From: Oxalobacteraceae bacterium
GTDB taxonomy: Bacteria; Pseudomonadota; Gammaproteobacteria; Burkholderiales; Burkholderiaceae_D
Length of the DNA: 39,516 nucleotides
Assembly (NCBI GenBank): GCA_003537575.1
Contig: DPRS01000059.1
Location: forward strand, 1-39,516
Direction: 5' to 3'
The position numbers and the translations under genes are program-made. The notes under the pieces are model-generated. The model saw nothing but the letters and a program-made list of their open reading frames with translations. It was not told the DNA's origin and made no database searches. The number at the start of each line of letters is the position of its first letter. Position 1 is the first letter of the stretch. Shown here piece by piece: positions 17,574 to 26,360 of this stretch.

Positions 17574-18140
17574 TCAGCGGTCGGCAAACTTGCGAATATC
17601 CTCGGTATGGAAGCCGAAAGACGCGCCTTCACGGGTTTTTGCCAGATCGGCGAAAAAGAATTTCAGGGTGCGGGAGACGGTGGAAAATGCGAGGTCTTCC
17701 CACGGGATTTCGGTCTCGGTAAACAGCCGCACTTCCAGGCTTTCCGTGCCGGCGGCATAGTCCAGGTCCAGCAGACGTGCGCGATAAAACATGTGCACTT
17801 GGTGAACATGTGGAATATTCACCAGTGAAAACAGCGGCAGCAAAGCAATACGCGCTCCGGCTTCTTCCTCGGTCTCGCGGATAGCCGCTTCCGCGGTGGT
17901 TTCATCGTTTTCCATGAAGCCGGCTGGCAGGGTCCAGTAGCCGTAACGCGGTTCGATGGCGCGCTTGCACAGCAACACGCTCGTCGTGCCATTTTCTTCC
18001 CACACCGGGATCGAGCCGATCACCATCTTGGGATTTTGATAGTGAATGACACCGCATTGCTGGCAAACATAGCGGGGGCGGTTGTCATCCGGCGGAACCA
18101 ATAGCGCGACCGGATGCGCGCATTCTGAACAGAATTTCAT
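17574..18140 (-). CDS. NUDIX hydrolase with N-terminal zinc ribbon
   Basis: A 188-residue protein. The N-terminus MKFCSECAHPV and the following YVCQQCGVIHYQNPK give two CxxC knuckles of a zinc ribbon, as in NudC-like and related NUDIX proteins. The NUDIX box begins GFMENDETTAEAAI and ends RETEEEAGA, matching Gx5Ex7REUXEEXGU. It should hydrolyse a nucleoside diphosphate linked to another group (for example ADP-ribose, FAD or NADH); the actual substrate is not evident. The frame is open to 18254, but homologous zinc ribbons begin at this methionine and the extra 38 residues look unlike a protein start. No strong ribosome site is visible. It is divergent from the initiator tRNA. Confidence 0.88.
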   Translation of the reverse strand: MKFCSECAHPVALLVPPDDNRPRYVCQQCGVIHYQNPKMVIGSIPVWEENGTTSVLLCKRAIEPRYGYWTLPAGFMENDETTAEAAIRETEEEAGARIALLPLFSLVNIPHVHQVHMFYRARLLDLDYAAGTESLEVRLFTETEIPWEDLAFSTVSRTLKFFFADLAKTREGASFGFHTEDIRKFADR

Positions 18141-18248
18141 ACGGGACGATAAGGCGTCAAAAAGGGCGATGGGCCGCAGCGTGATGCGCGGCTTGCAGTT
18201 GCCGGCAAGTGTAACATTTGTGCCAATGTCACCTGTACATATCCTGAT

Positions 18249-18277
18249 TTGCAATATCTGGCGATTCGTTGTATAGT
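18249..18277 (+). promoter_or_regulatory. Sigma-70 promoter of the initiator tRNA
   Basis: TTGCAA (18249-18254) and TATAGT (18272-18277) are separated by 17 nt. They lie 12 nt before the first base of the mature tRNA, the normal arrangement for a tRNA promoter. Confidence 0.75.
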
Positions 18278-18289
18278 AACTGACTCAGA

Positions 18290-18367
<78 letters not shown>

Positions 18368-18508
18368 AGTCTTGAAAATTCCCGCCCATTATTACTTCCT
18401 CACGGGCGACGGAACGCAGCATCTGCGGGTTCTCTATCAGCGACATCTGGTATCAGTCGCTTAAAACACTGCGAAACTTACTAATAACCAGCCGTGCAAG
18501 AGCCGTAC

Positions 18509-19492
18509 ATGATTACAGCTGAGGCGAAGAAAGTCCTCGAGACAGCATTGCTGTGCGCGCATGAGCCACTGTCGATCAATGATCTGAAAAAGCTGTATCT
18601 TGCCTATGGCGATGCTGGGGAAGAGATCGGCGCGGACGCCATTACGCAAATGCTTGGGGAACTGCGCGGCGATTGGGCCGACAAAGGTATTGAACTGGTT
18701 TGCCTGTCGACTGGCTGGCGTTTTCAGAGTCGTCCCGAGATGAAGGTATATCTTGATCGCCTGAATCCTGAAAAACCGCCAAAATATTCCCGCGCCACCC
18801 TTGAAACACTGGCGATCATTGCTTATCGTCAGCCGGTTACCCGGGGCGATATCGAAGAGATTCGCGGTGTGACGGTCAATTCGCAAACCATCAAGATGCT
18901 GGAAGACCGTGGCTGGATCGAATCCATTGGCCACCGCGATGTGCCGGGACGGCCTTCGCTGTTTGCCACGACCAAACAATTTCTGGATGATCTGGGGCTG
19001 ACGTCGCTGGATCAGTTGCCGCCCTTGCAGCAAGTCGCTGCGGGGCATTTGCAGGAAGGAAGCTTGCTCGAAATCCAAGCGTTGGAAGCAAGCCTGCAAG
19101 AAAATCTCGAGCGGGCGTCTGAAGAAAACCCGCAGCCGGCGGAGCAATCCGCGCCGGCGCAAGCCGATGCCGAACAGCAGGACCTCGCCGCTGAACAGCC
19201 GGTCGACATGACAGGTGAGGCCGTAATCGCAGGTGCGGCAGGCATTACCGAGACGGCTGAGGCGATAGAGGCCGAGGCGGTCAAGGCTACCGAGGCCATT
19301 GAGGCTAACGAAGTTGCCGGCATCGCTGAAGCCGCGGCAGCTACCGATATTGATGAAGTGACAGTCGGGAAGATATCCGCAGCTGTCGCTAACCCGGCTG
19401 ACTCCGTTGGCAACATGGCGCCCGCAGCGGCGGCATCTGCTGGAATTGACCAGGATAACCAAGAAACAAACGATGAATCTGCCCAACCCTGA
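18509..19492 (+). CDS. scpB: Segregation and condensation protein ScpB
   Basis: A 327-residue protein. The first 190 residues are the two winged-helix domains of ScpB, seen in AKKVLETALLCAHEPLS, YSRATLETLAIIAYRQPVTR and IEEIRGVTVNSQTIKMLEDR, then RPSLFATTKQFLDDLGL. ScpB binds ScpA and the SMC or MksB ATPase to organise chromosomes. From about residue 200 on there is a low-complexity tail rich in alanine, glutamate and glutamine (AEAIEAEAVKATEAIEA), which makes it much longer than the usual 180-200 residues. I chose the ATG at 18509; a GTG five codons upstream is also possible. The usual partner scpA is not adjacent. The end overlaps rluB by 20 nt. Confidence 0.9.
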   Translation: MITAEAKKVLETALLCAHEPLSINDLKKLYLAYGDAGEEIGADAITQMLGELRGDWADKGIELVCLSTGWRFQSRPEMKVYLDRLNPEKPPKYSRATLETLAIIAYRQPVTRGDIEEIRGVTVNSQTIKMLEDRGWIESIGHRDVPGRPSLFATTKQFLDDLGLTSLDQLPPLQQVAAGHLQEGSLLEIQALEASLQENLERASEENPQPAEQSAPAQADAEQQDLAAEQPVDMTGEAVIAGAAGITETAEAIEAEAVKATEAIEANEVAGIAEAAAATDIDEVTVGKISAAVANPADSVGNMAPAAAASAGIDQDNQETNDESAQP

Positions 19493-21080
19493 TGACGTAA
19501 TGGTGGCGCCTGCCGCTTCTTCCTCTTTGGATGCCTCGACGCAAAATAGCGAGCAGCCGGCGTCCGATGAAAACCGCCAGGACGTAGCCGGCGCCAAACC
19601 TGCCAAGCGTGGCTTGCGCGGGCCGCGCAACATGCGCCGCAACCGTGCGGCCCAGCGCGCAGCTGCCGGTCAAACCGCGGCGGGAGATGCTGGCGCCGCG
19701 GAAGCTGGCGTAGCGAATATTCAGGAGTCGTCCGAGGCCTTGCCCGCCGCGGGGCAACAGCGGCGCGCTCCCAGGGAGCCGCGCGAAAACCGTGCGACAA
19801 CGGGCAAAGCCGCCGGCAAACCGGCTGCCAAGGGGCAGGCAAGAGGCAAGCCGCAGGCAGCCAAGCCGGGTGCAGGCGATGCCGATGACGTATTTTCCTT
19901 CGTGACTTCCGCTACGTTCGATCAGGCGATGTCGGAGGCCGAATCTGGTTTCGGCGGTCGCCGCCAAGCGCCTGCCAAAAGCGTGCGGCGCGACCTGACC
20001 GCGGATGACGATGCGCCCAAGCTGCATAAGGTGCTGGCCGATGCCGGTCTGGGTTCGCGCCGCGACATGGAAGAGATGATCATCGCCGGCCGGGTCTCGG
20101 TCAATGGCGAACCTGCGCATATCGGACAGCGCATCCTGCCGACCGATCAGGTCCGCATCAATGGCAAGCTCATCCAGCGCAAGGTTAGCAAGCGGCCGCC
20201 GCGCGTGCTCATCTACCACAAGCCGGCCGGCGAAATCGTCAGCCACAGCGACCCGGATGGCCGCCCCTCGGTGTTCGAGCGTTTGCCGACCATGAAGACC
20301 GGCAAATGGCTGGCGGTCGGACGACTCGATTTCAATACCGAAGGTTTGCTGCTGTTTACCACTTCCGGCGATCTCGCCAATCGGCTGATGCACCCGCGTT
20401 ACGGTATCGACCGCGAATACGCCGTGCGCACCCTGGGCGAACTGGAAGAGGGCATGCGTCAGAAACTGCTCGCCGGCGTTGAGCTCGAGGATGGCGTGGC
20501 GCAGTTTTCCCGTATCGCCGACGGCGGTGGCGAAGGCATCAACAAGTGGTATCGCGTCACCATCGGCGAAGGCCGCAACCGCGAAGTGCGCCGCATGTTC
20601 GAATCGGTCGGGCTGACGGTTTCGCGCCTGATTCGCACCCGCTATGGCATGTTGACTCTGCCTCGGGGCCTGAAGCGCGGCCGCTGGGAAGAAATGGAAG
20701 AAAATGCCGTGCGCGACCTGATGGGCATGACCGGCCTGGAAAAGGGCGCTGGACAGAATTCGCCTGCCAAGGGGCGCGGTCCGCGCCAGGGGCAAGTCCA
20801 GACCGAAGGCGGCAAGGGGCAGCGCCGCGGGCCGGCCCAGGGACAGAATCATGGCCAGGGCCAAGGTCAGGGGCGCCAGCAAGGCCAGGCGCGCAGCCGC
20901 CAGCCGGATCCCTTGCAAACCGCGCTCGGGTTTGCCGGCATGGAGCAGCCGCGGCATCGTACGGGCGGCACCGGCGGGCAGGGGCGAGGCCGGAGCCAGG
21001 GGCAGGGAAGCTATGGCTATGGCGGCAGTGGCGTCGGCGTGACGCATGGCGCTGGATTGCGCCGTCGTTCGCGGGGCTGA
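19473..21080 (+). CDS. rluB: 23S rRNA pseudouridine(2605) synthase RluB with long basic N- and C-terminal extensions
   Basis: A 535-residue protein, nearly twice E. coli RluB (291 aa). Residues 1 to about 180 are a basic, alanine-rich, low-complexity leader. The core begins with an S4 RNA-binding domain (LHKVLADAGLGSRRDMEEMI, VSVNGEPAHIG). The RsuA/RluB-type catalytic domain follows, with aspartate D286 in VGRLDFNTEGLLLF, then NREVRRMFESVGL and LIRTRYGMLTLPRGL. The last 110 residues are rich in Gly, Gln and Arg (GQNHGQGQGQGRQQGQARSR), like RGG-type RNA-binding tails. It converts U2605 of 23S rRNA to pseudouridine. The start at 19473 overlaps scpB by 20 nt; a start at 19407 is open but unlikely. 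Confidence 0.9.
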   Translation: MNLPNPDDVMVAPAASSSLDASTQNSEQPASDENRQDVAGAKPAKRGLRGPRNMRRNRAAQRAAAGQTAAGDAGAAEAGVANIQESSEALPAAGQQRRAPREPRENRATTGKAAGKPAAKGQARGKPQAAKPGAGDADDVFSFVTSATFDQAMSEAESGFGGRRQAPAKSVRRDLTADDDAPKLHKVLADAGLGSRRDMEEMIIAGRVSVNGEPAHIGQRILPTDQVRINGKLIQRKVSKRPPRVLIYHKPAGEIVSHSDPDGRPSVFERLPTMKTGKWLAVGRLDFNTEGLLLFTTSGDLANRLMHPRYGIDREYAVRTLGELEEGMRQKLLAGVELEDGVAQFSRIADGGGEGINKWYRVTIGEGRNREVRRMFESVGLTVSRLIRTRYGMLTLPRGLKRGRWEEMEENAVRDLMGMTGLEKGAGQNSPAKGRGPRQGQVQTEGGKGQRRGPAQGQNHGQGQGQGRQQGQARSRQPDPLQTALGFAGMEQPRHRTGGTGGQGRGRSQGQGSYGYGGSGVGVTHGAGLRRRSRG

Positions 21081-21172
21081 CAGGAGTGCCGCCGGCTAAT
21101 GGCGGCGGCAACTGATTTTCCTCCCGGGAAAATAAATTTGCTGGAACATGTTTTCTCATTCGTATTCCTGCA

Positions 21173-21201
21173 TTGCAGGCGAGCCCTCTATCGTTTATAA
21201 T
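21173..21201 (+). promoter_or_regulatory. Sigma-70 promoter of the rimP-nusA-infB leader
   Basis: TTGCAG (21173-21178) and a perfect TATAAT (21196-21201) are separated by 17 nt. Transcription should start near 21208, about 165 nt before the rimP start codon and about 70 nt before an intrinsic terminator. Confidence 0.75.
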
Positions 21202-21207
21202 TTTGTG

Positions 21208-21299
21208 TTTACAGAAGTTGGTGCGCAAGTTCTTCCTGGGCTAGATTCCAGCAGAGCTTGGATCAATAAAAAAGATGGGCGGAAGGCCCATTTTTTTTT
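21208..21299 (+). ncRNA. Putative rimP leader RNA (attenuator or short transcript)
   Basis: The predicted transcript from about 21208 ends at the T run at 21299, giving some 90 nt with no ORF. Besides the terminal hairpin it contains CTGG/CCAG around 21238-21254 as a small internal hairpin. An enterobacterial rimP leader with a Rho-independent terminator has been described; this is a similar layout in a different class of bacteria, not a sequence match I can verify. Confidence 0.45.
21275..21299 (+). terminator. Intrinsic terminator within the rimP leader
   Basis: ATGGGC (21275-21280) pairs with GCCCAT (21286-21291) around a GGAAG loop, followed by T up to 21299. Six upstream A residues can extend the stem against the T run. 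It stands between a strong promoter and rimP. Confidence 0.85.
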
Positions 21300-21371
21300 G
21301 CTCGATTTTTTGCTCGATCCGCTTGCGGGTTGTGCGTCCGGGCGGCGCACCGGCATGGAACGGAGAATCTC

Positions 21372-21860
21372 GTGCATTTGCAGCAACTGATCGAAACAAG
21401 CCTTGCCGGCATGGGCTACGAACTGGTCGATGTTGAACAGGCCGGGCGCGGCCTGTTGCGTGTCTATATCGATCTCGCCGAGCCGGGCGAGGAAGGATAC
21501 GGCAACATCACGGTCGAAGACTGCGAAAAGGTCAGCCATCAGCTGACGCACGTGTTCACCGTCGAAAATGTGAATTACGAACGGCTGGAAGTGTCGTCGC
21601 CCGGCCTTGACCGTCCCCTGAAAAAGCTGGCGGATTATGCCCGCTTCGCCGGTCAGGAAGCGCAGGTGAAATTGCGCATGCCGATGGCTTCGGCCGCCAA
21701 CCGGAAAAATTTCCAGGGCATCCTGCTGGCGCCGGAAGGCGACCAGCTGAAACTCGAATTTGAAACAAACGATGGCTCGGCGGTGCTGGAGTTTACGCTC
21801 GCTGATGTGGATAAGGCACGCTTGGTGCCGCAGGTGAATTTTAGGAGTCGCAAAGCATGA
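21372..21860 (+). CDS. rimP: Ribosome maturation factor RimP
   Basis: A 162-residue protein (E. coli RimP 150 aa) needed for 30S subunit maturation. Family segments are LIETSLAGMGYELVDVE, LLRVYIDL, ITVEDCEKVSHQLTHVF, YERLEVSSPGLDRPLKK and the C-terminal SH3-like part ending ADVDKARLVPQV. The start is a GTG at 21372 with CGGAGAA at 21361-21367, a good 6-nt gap; an upstream in-frame start would precede this site. Its stop overlaps the nusA start in ATGA, so the two are coupled. It is the first gene of the conserved rimP-nusA-infB-rbfA-truB operon. Confidence 0.95.
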   Translation: MHLQQLIETSLAGMGYELVDVEQAGRGLLRVYIDLAEPGEEGYGNITVEDCEKVSHQLTHVFTVENVNYERLEVSSPGLDRPLKKLADYARFAGQEAQVKLRMPMASAANRKNFQGILLAPEGDQLKLEFETNDGSAVLEFTLADVDKARLVPQVNFRSRKA

Positions 21861-23416
21861 GTCGCGAAATTTTATTGCTGGTGGATGCGCTGGCACACGA
21901 AAAAAACGTCGATAAGGAGGTCGTGTTCGGTGCGCTCGAGCATGCGCTGGCACAAGCCACCAAGAAACGCTACGAAGGCGACGTCGATATCCGTGTGTCC
22001 ATCGATCGCGATACCGGCGAATTCGAGACTTTCCGCCGCTGGCATGTGGTGCCGGACGAAGCCGGCCTGCAATTGCCCGACCAGGAAATCCTGCATTTTG
22101 AAGCCAAGGAGCAGATTTCCGACATCGAGGTGGACGACTATATTGAGGAGCCGATCGAGTCGGTCGATTTTGGCCGCCGCTTTGCCCAGGATACCAAGCA
22201 GGTTGTCCTGCAGCGCATTCGCGACGCCGAGCGCGAACAGATCCTGGCCGACTTCCTCGAGCGCGGCGACTCGCTCGTGACCGGCACCATCAAGCGCATG
22301 GAGCGCGGCGATGCCATCGTCGAATCCGGCAAGATCGAAGCCCGCCTGCCGCGCGATCAGATGATCCCGAAAGAGAATCTGCGTATCGGCGACCGTGTGC
22401 GTGCTTACATTCTGCGTATCGATCGCAATGCGCGCGGCCCGCAGGTGATTCTGTCACGCACCGCGCCGGAATTCATCATGAAGCTGTTCGAGCTGGAAGT
22501 GCCGGAAATCGAGCAGGGCCTGCTGGAAGTTAAATCGGCGGCGCGCGACGCCGGCGTACGCGCCAAGATCGCCGTCTTCACCAGCGACAAGCGCATCGAT
22601 CCGATCGGCACCTGCGTCGGCATGCGCGGCTCGCGCGTGCAGGCTGTGACCGGCGAACTGGGCGGTGAGCGTGTCGATATCGTTTTGTGGTCGGACGATC
22701 CGGCGCAGTTCGTCATCGGCGCGCTGGCGCCGGCCAACGTCAGCTCGATCATGGTCGATGAAGACAAGCATGCCATGGATGTAGTGGTGGACGAAGAAAA
22801 CCTCGCCATTGCCATCGGCCGCGGCGGCCAGAACGTGCGCCTGGCGTCCGAGCTGACCGGCTGGCAGATCAACATCATGACGGCCGAGGAATCGGCCGAC
22901 AAGGCAGCCGCCGAAACCGCGGTGATCCGCTCGCTGTTCATGGACAAGCTCGACGTTGATCAGGAAGTGGCCGACATCCTGGTGCAGGAAGGCTTTTCCA
23001 CCCTGGAGGAAATCGCCTACGTGCCGATCCAGGAAATGCTGGACATCGAAGCCTTTGACGAGGACACCGTCAACGAGTTGCGCAACCGTGCGCGCGACGC
23101 CCTGGTGACGGAGGCGATCGCCTCCGAAGAAGGCATGGAAGGCATGGAAGAGGCGCTGACGAGTCTGGAAGGCATGGACCGCATCACCGCGGGCAAGCTC
23201 GGCCTGGCCGGCGTCAAGACGCTGGAAGCCTTCGGCGGCCTGGCTTACGACGAGTTTGGCGCTATCCTGGCCCTGCCAGCGGAACGTGCCCGGCAATTGA
23301 TTGACAATGCATTTGAAGATGTGACCGATGAAGAGATGAAGTTCATCGATGCGAAGTACGATGAAAATGCCAAGGCCTTGCAGGCCCGAGCGTGGAGCCT
23401 GGCGGAAGCGAAGTAA
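21857..23416 (+). CDS. nusA: Transcription termination/antitermination factor NusA
   Basis: A 519-residue protein with the full proteobacterial layout. It has an RNA-polymerase-binding N-terminal domain (MSREILLLVDALAHEKNVDK to about residue 130). The S1 domain (GDSLVTGTIKRMERGDAIV) comes next, then KH1 with RIDPIGTCVGMRGSRVQAV and KH2 with IAIGRGGQNVRLASELTG. Two helical acidic repeats sit at about 360-500 (VDQEVADILVQEGFSTLEEI; LGLAGVKTLEAFGGLAYDEF). It controls pausing, termination and antitermination and is known to autoregulate its own operon in E. coli. The start overlaps rimP by four bases. infB follows after 45 nt. Confidence 0.97.
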   Translation: MSREILLLVDALAHEKNVDKEVVFGALEHALAQATKKRYEGDVDIRVSIDRDTGEFETFRRWHVVPDEAGLQLPDQEILHFEAKEQISDIEVDDYIEEPIESVDFGRRFAQDTKQVVLQRIRDAEREQILADFLERGDSLVTGTIKRMERGDAIVESGKIEARLPRDQMIPKENLRIGDRVRAYILRIDRNARGPQVILSRTAPEFIMKLFELEVPEIEQGLLEVKSAARDAGVRAKIAVFTSDKRIDPIGTCVGMRGSRVQAVTGELGGERVDIVLWSDDPAQFVIGALAPANVSSIMVDEDKHAMDVVVDEENLAIAIGRGGQNVRLASELTGWQINIMTAEESADKAAAETAVIRSLFMDKLDVDQEVADILVQEGFSTLEEIAYVPIQEMLDIEAFDEDTVNELRNRARDALVTEAIASEEGMEGMEEALTSLEGMDRITAGKLGLAGVKTLEAFGGLAYDEFGAILALPAERARQLIDNAFEDVTDEEMKFIDAKYDENAKALQARAWSLAEAK

Positions 23417-23461
23417 TCCACAGGTTTTTTCATCCACGAGTCACATAGAAAAGAGGACTGA

Positions 23462-26266
23462 ATGGCGAGTAACAATGTAGCCCAATTTGCCACCGAACTG
23501 AAAATGCCGGCGGATTTACTGCTGACGCAATTGCGCGCGGCCGGCGTTGAAAAGAGTTCGGCGTCCGATACGCTGTCCAAGGAAGACAAGGACAAGCTGC
23601 TCGGCCACCTGCGCCGCGCCCATGGCGCGACTGCCGATGGCGAGAAAAAGAAGATCACCCTGACGCGCAAGGAAACCACTGAGATCAAGCAGGCCGATGC
23701 CACTGGCAAGTCGCGCACGATCCAGGTGGAAGTGCGCAAGAAGCGCACTTTCGTCCAGCGTGAAGAACCCGCTGCGCCCGCCGCTGAGGCCGCGCCGGCA
23801 GCGCCGGTGATCGACGAAGCGGAGAATGCCCGTCGTGAGGAAGAAGCGCGTCGGCAGGCCGAGCTAATCGCCCGTCAGGAAGCCGAGTTGCGCGAAAAGC
23901 AGGAACGCCTGGCCAAGCTGGAAGCCGAGAAGGCCGAGCAGGAAAAGGCCCTCAAGTTGCAGCAGGAGCAGGAAGCGAAGAAGGCAGCCGAAGAAAAGGC
24001 CGCCGCCGCAGTCGCGGCCGCAGAGCCTGCAGTCGAGAAGAAGGCCGACAACGCCGAGGAAAGCCGCAAGAGGGCAGAACAGCAAGCCCGGGAAGCGCAG
24101 GAAGCCAAGGATGCCGCCGAGCGTGCCGCCGCCACCGAGCGCGCGCGCAAGGCCGTGGCCGATGAAGTGGCGCAGATCCGCGCCATGATGAATGCGCCGC
24201 GCAAGGTCATCAAGGCGCCGGAGCCGGCCAAGCCTGCCGAAACCCTGCACAAGCCGGCGGAAAAGAAAGCCGTCGAGAAGAAGGACGAAAAGAAACCGGC
24301 AGTCGGCGACAAGAAATCGATCAAGTCGGCCAATGTGTCGTCGACCTGGCAGGACGATGCCGCCAAGCGTCGCGGCGCCGGAATGAAAACCCGCGGTCCG
24401 GGCGCCCCTGCTGGCGGCCGCGACGGCTGGCGCTCGGGTCCGCGAGGCCGCCGCCATGGCGGACACGATGAAGACCGCGAAAGCAACTTCCAGGCGCCGA
24501 CCGAAGCTGTCGTCAAGGACGTGTATGTCCCCGAGACGCTGACGGTTGCCGAACTGGCCCACAAGATGGCAGTCAAGGCATCGGAAGTCATCAAGCACCT
24601 GATGAAGCTGGGCCAGATGGTCACCATCAACCAGGTGCTGGATCAGGAAACCGCCATGATCCTGGTCGAGGAAATGGGCCACAAGGCGCATGCCGCCAAG
24701 CTGGATGATCCGGAAGCGCTGCTGGCAGAAGGCACCGAGCAAACCGATGCGGAACAGTTGCCGCGCGCGCCGGTGGTTACCGTCATGGGCCACGTCGACC
24801 ACGGCAAGACATCGCTGCTGGACTACATCCGCCGCGCCAAGGTCGCTGCGGGCGAAGCCGGCGGCATCACGCAGCATATCGGTGCTTACCACGTGGAAAC
24901 CCCGCGTGGCATGATCACTTTCCTGGATACGCCGGGCCACGAAGCATTTACCGCCATGCGTGCGCGCGGCGCCCAGGCCACCGATATCGTGATCCTGGTG
25001 GTCGCTTCAGATGACGGCGTCATGCCGCAAACCAAGGAAGCCATCGCCCACGCGAAAGCTGCCGGCGTGCCGCTGGTCGTGGCGATCAACAAGATCGACA
25101 AGCCGGGCGCGAATCCGGAACGCGTGACGCAGGAACTGATTGCCGAGCAAGTCGTGCCGGAAGCCTACGGCGGCGATTCGCCTTTCATTAATGTTTCGGC
25201 CAAGACTGGTCAGGGCATCGATGAACTGCTGGAAAACGTCCTGCTGCAGGCTGAAGTGCTGGAGTTGACTGCGCCGATCGATGCGCCGGCCAAGGGCCTG
25301 GTGGTGGAAGCCAAGCTGGACAAGGGCCGCGGCCCGGTCGCCACCATCCTGGTGCAGTCCGGCACCCTGAAGCGTGGTGACGTCGTGCTGGCCGGTTCGA
25401 GCTATGGCCGCGTGCGCGCCATGATCGACGAGAACGGCAAATCGATCGCCGAAGCCGGTCCGTCGATTCCGGTGGAAATCCAGGGCCTGACGGAAGTGCC
25501 GGCAGCAGGCGAGGAAGCCATCGTGATGACGGACGAGCGCAAGGCGCGTGAAATCGGCTTGTTCCGTCAAGGCAAGTTCCGCGACGTCAAGCTGGCCAAG
25601 CAGCAGGCCGCCAAGCTGGAAAACATGTTCGAGCAGATGGCCGAAGGCGAAGTCAAGAACCTGCCGTTGATCATCAAGACCGACGTGCAAGGCTCGCAGG
25701 AAGCGCTGGTGCAATCGCTGCAAAAGCTCTCCACCAACGAAGTGCGCGTGCAGGTCGTGCATGCGGGCGTGGGCGGCATCAGCGAAAACGACGTCAACCT
25801 GGCCACCGCATCGAAGGCGGTCATCATTGGCTTCAACACCCGCGCCGATGCATCGGCACGCAAGCTGGCCGAAACCAACGGTGTCGACATTCGCTACTAC
25901 AACATCATTTACGACGCCGTGGATGAAGTGAAGGCAGCGCTGTCGGGCATGCTGGCGCCAGAGAAGCGCGAACACGCCCTGGGTCTGGTGGAAATCCGCC
26001 AGGTCATCATGGTCAGCAAGGTCGGCGCGATTGCCGGTTGCTACGTGCTCGAAGGCCTGGTCAAGCGTGGTTCCTCGGTCCGCCTGTTGCGCAACAATGT
26101 CGTGACCTGGACTGGCGAAATCGATTCGCTGAAGCGCTTCAAGGATGACGTGAAGGAAGTCAAGGCCGGTTTCGAATGCGGCCTGACCCTGAAGAACTAC
26201 AACGACATCCACGAAGGCGACCAGCTCGAAGTGTTCGAGGTGCAGGAAGTCGCACGTACGCTGTAA
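23462..26266 (+). CDS. infB: Translation initiation factor IF-2
   Basis: A 934-residue translational GTPase that delivers fMet-tRNA to the 30S subunit. It opens with the IF2 N-terminal domain (VAQFATELKMPADLLLTQLR). A long Glu/Lys/Ala-rich linker with coiled-coil character follows to about residue 300, then a short Gly/Arg-rich part, and a second IF2_N-like module (TVAELAHKMAVKASEVIKHL). GTPase motifs are G1 GHVDHGKTS near residue 443, G3 DTPGHEAF near 489 and G4 NKID near 542. The C-terminal domains end in EVFEVQEVARTL. The start is ATG at 23462 after AGAGGACTGA. Internal start sites for shorter IF-2 forms may exist but were not identified. Confidence 0.97.
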   Translation: MASNNVAQFATELKMPADLLLTQLRAAGVEKSSASDTLSKEDKDKLLGHLRRAHGATADGEKKKITLTRKETTEIKQADATGKSRTIQVEVRKKRTFVQREEPAAPAAEAAPAAPVIDEAENARREEEARRQAELIARQEAELREKQERLAKLEAEKAEQEKALKLQQEQEAKKAAEEKAAAAVAAAEPAVEKKADNAEESRKRAEQQAREAQEAKDAAERAAATERARKAVADEVAQIRAMMNAPRKVIKAPEPAKPAETLHKPAEKKAVEKKDEKKPAVGDKKSIKSANVSSTWQDDAAKRRGAGMKTRGPGAPAGGRDGWRSGPRGRRHGGHDEDRESNFQAPTEAVVKDVYVPETLTVAELAHKMAVKASEVIKHLMKLGQMVTINQVLDQETAMILVEEMGHKAHAAKLDDPEALLAEGTEQTDAEQLPRAPVVTVMGHVDHGKTSLLDYIRRAKVAAGEAGGITQHIGAYHVETPRGMITFLDTPGHEAFTAMRARGAQATDIVILVVASDDGVMPQTKEAIAHAKAAGVPLVVAINKIDKPGANPERVTQELIAEQVVPEAYGGDSPFINVSAKTGQGIDELLENVLLQAEVLELTAPIDAPAKGLVVEAKLDKGRGPVATILVQSGTLKRGDVVLAGSSYGRVRAMIDENGKSIAEAGPSIPVEIQGLTEVPAAGEEAIVMTDERKAREIGLFRQGKFRDVKLAKQQAAKLENMFEQMAEGEVKNLPLIIKTDVQGSQEALVQSLQKLSTNEVRVQVVHAGVGGISENDVNLATASKAVIIGFNTRADASARKLAETNGVDIRYYNIIYDAVDEVKAALSGMLAPEKREHALGLVEIRQVIMVSKVGAIAGCYVLEGLVKRGSSVRLLRNNVVTWTGEIDSLKRFKDDVKEVKAGFECGLTLKNYNDIHEGDQLEVFEVQEVARTL

Positions 26267-26289
26267 GACGCACGCGTCTTCGGCAAGCA

Positions 26290-26320
26290 GCCAGGGCGGG
26301 CACGCAGTGCCCAACCTGGC
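26290..26320 (+). other. RNA hairpin between infB and rbfA
   Basis: GCCAGG (26290-26295) pairs with CCTGGC (26315-26320) and GGGCA (26298-26302) with TGCCC (26308-26312), with a 2x2 internal loop and a CGCAG loop. The sequence after it (TTTATTAATT) is T-rich but interrupted. It may be a leaky terminator, an RNase III site or a 3'-end stabiliser. A second small hairpin, CCCCT/AGGGG (26336-26348), lies just before the rbfA ribosome site. Confidence 0.6.
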
Positions 26321-26360
26321 TTTATTAATTCCAGTCCCCTAGAAGGGGTGGAGCAAGATC

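Noticed and set aside
19389..21047. 552-codon minus-strand frame
   Set aside because: It is antisense to rluB, low in complexity, and has no motif; it mirrors the repetitive GC-rich tails of rluB.
21087..21110. TGCCGCC/GGCGGCA hairpin as rluB terminator
   Set aside because: The stem is good but only a broken T run follows, so I do not call it a terminator with confidence.
25007..26314. 435-codon minus-strand frame
   Set aside because: Antisense to infB; His/Gln/Arg-rich shadow translation without a domain. The similar frame at 36150-37346 antisense to typA is rejected for the same reason.
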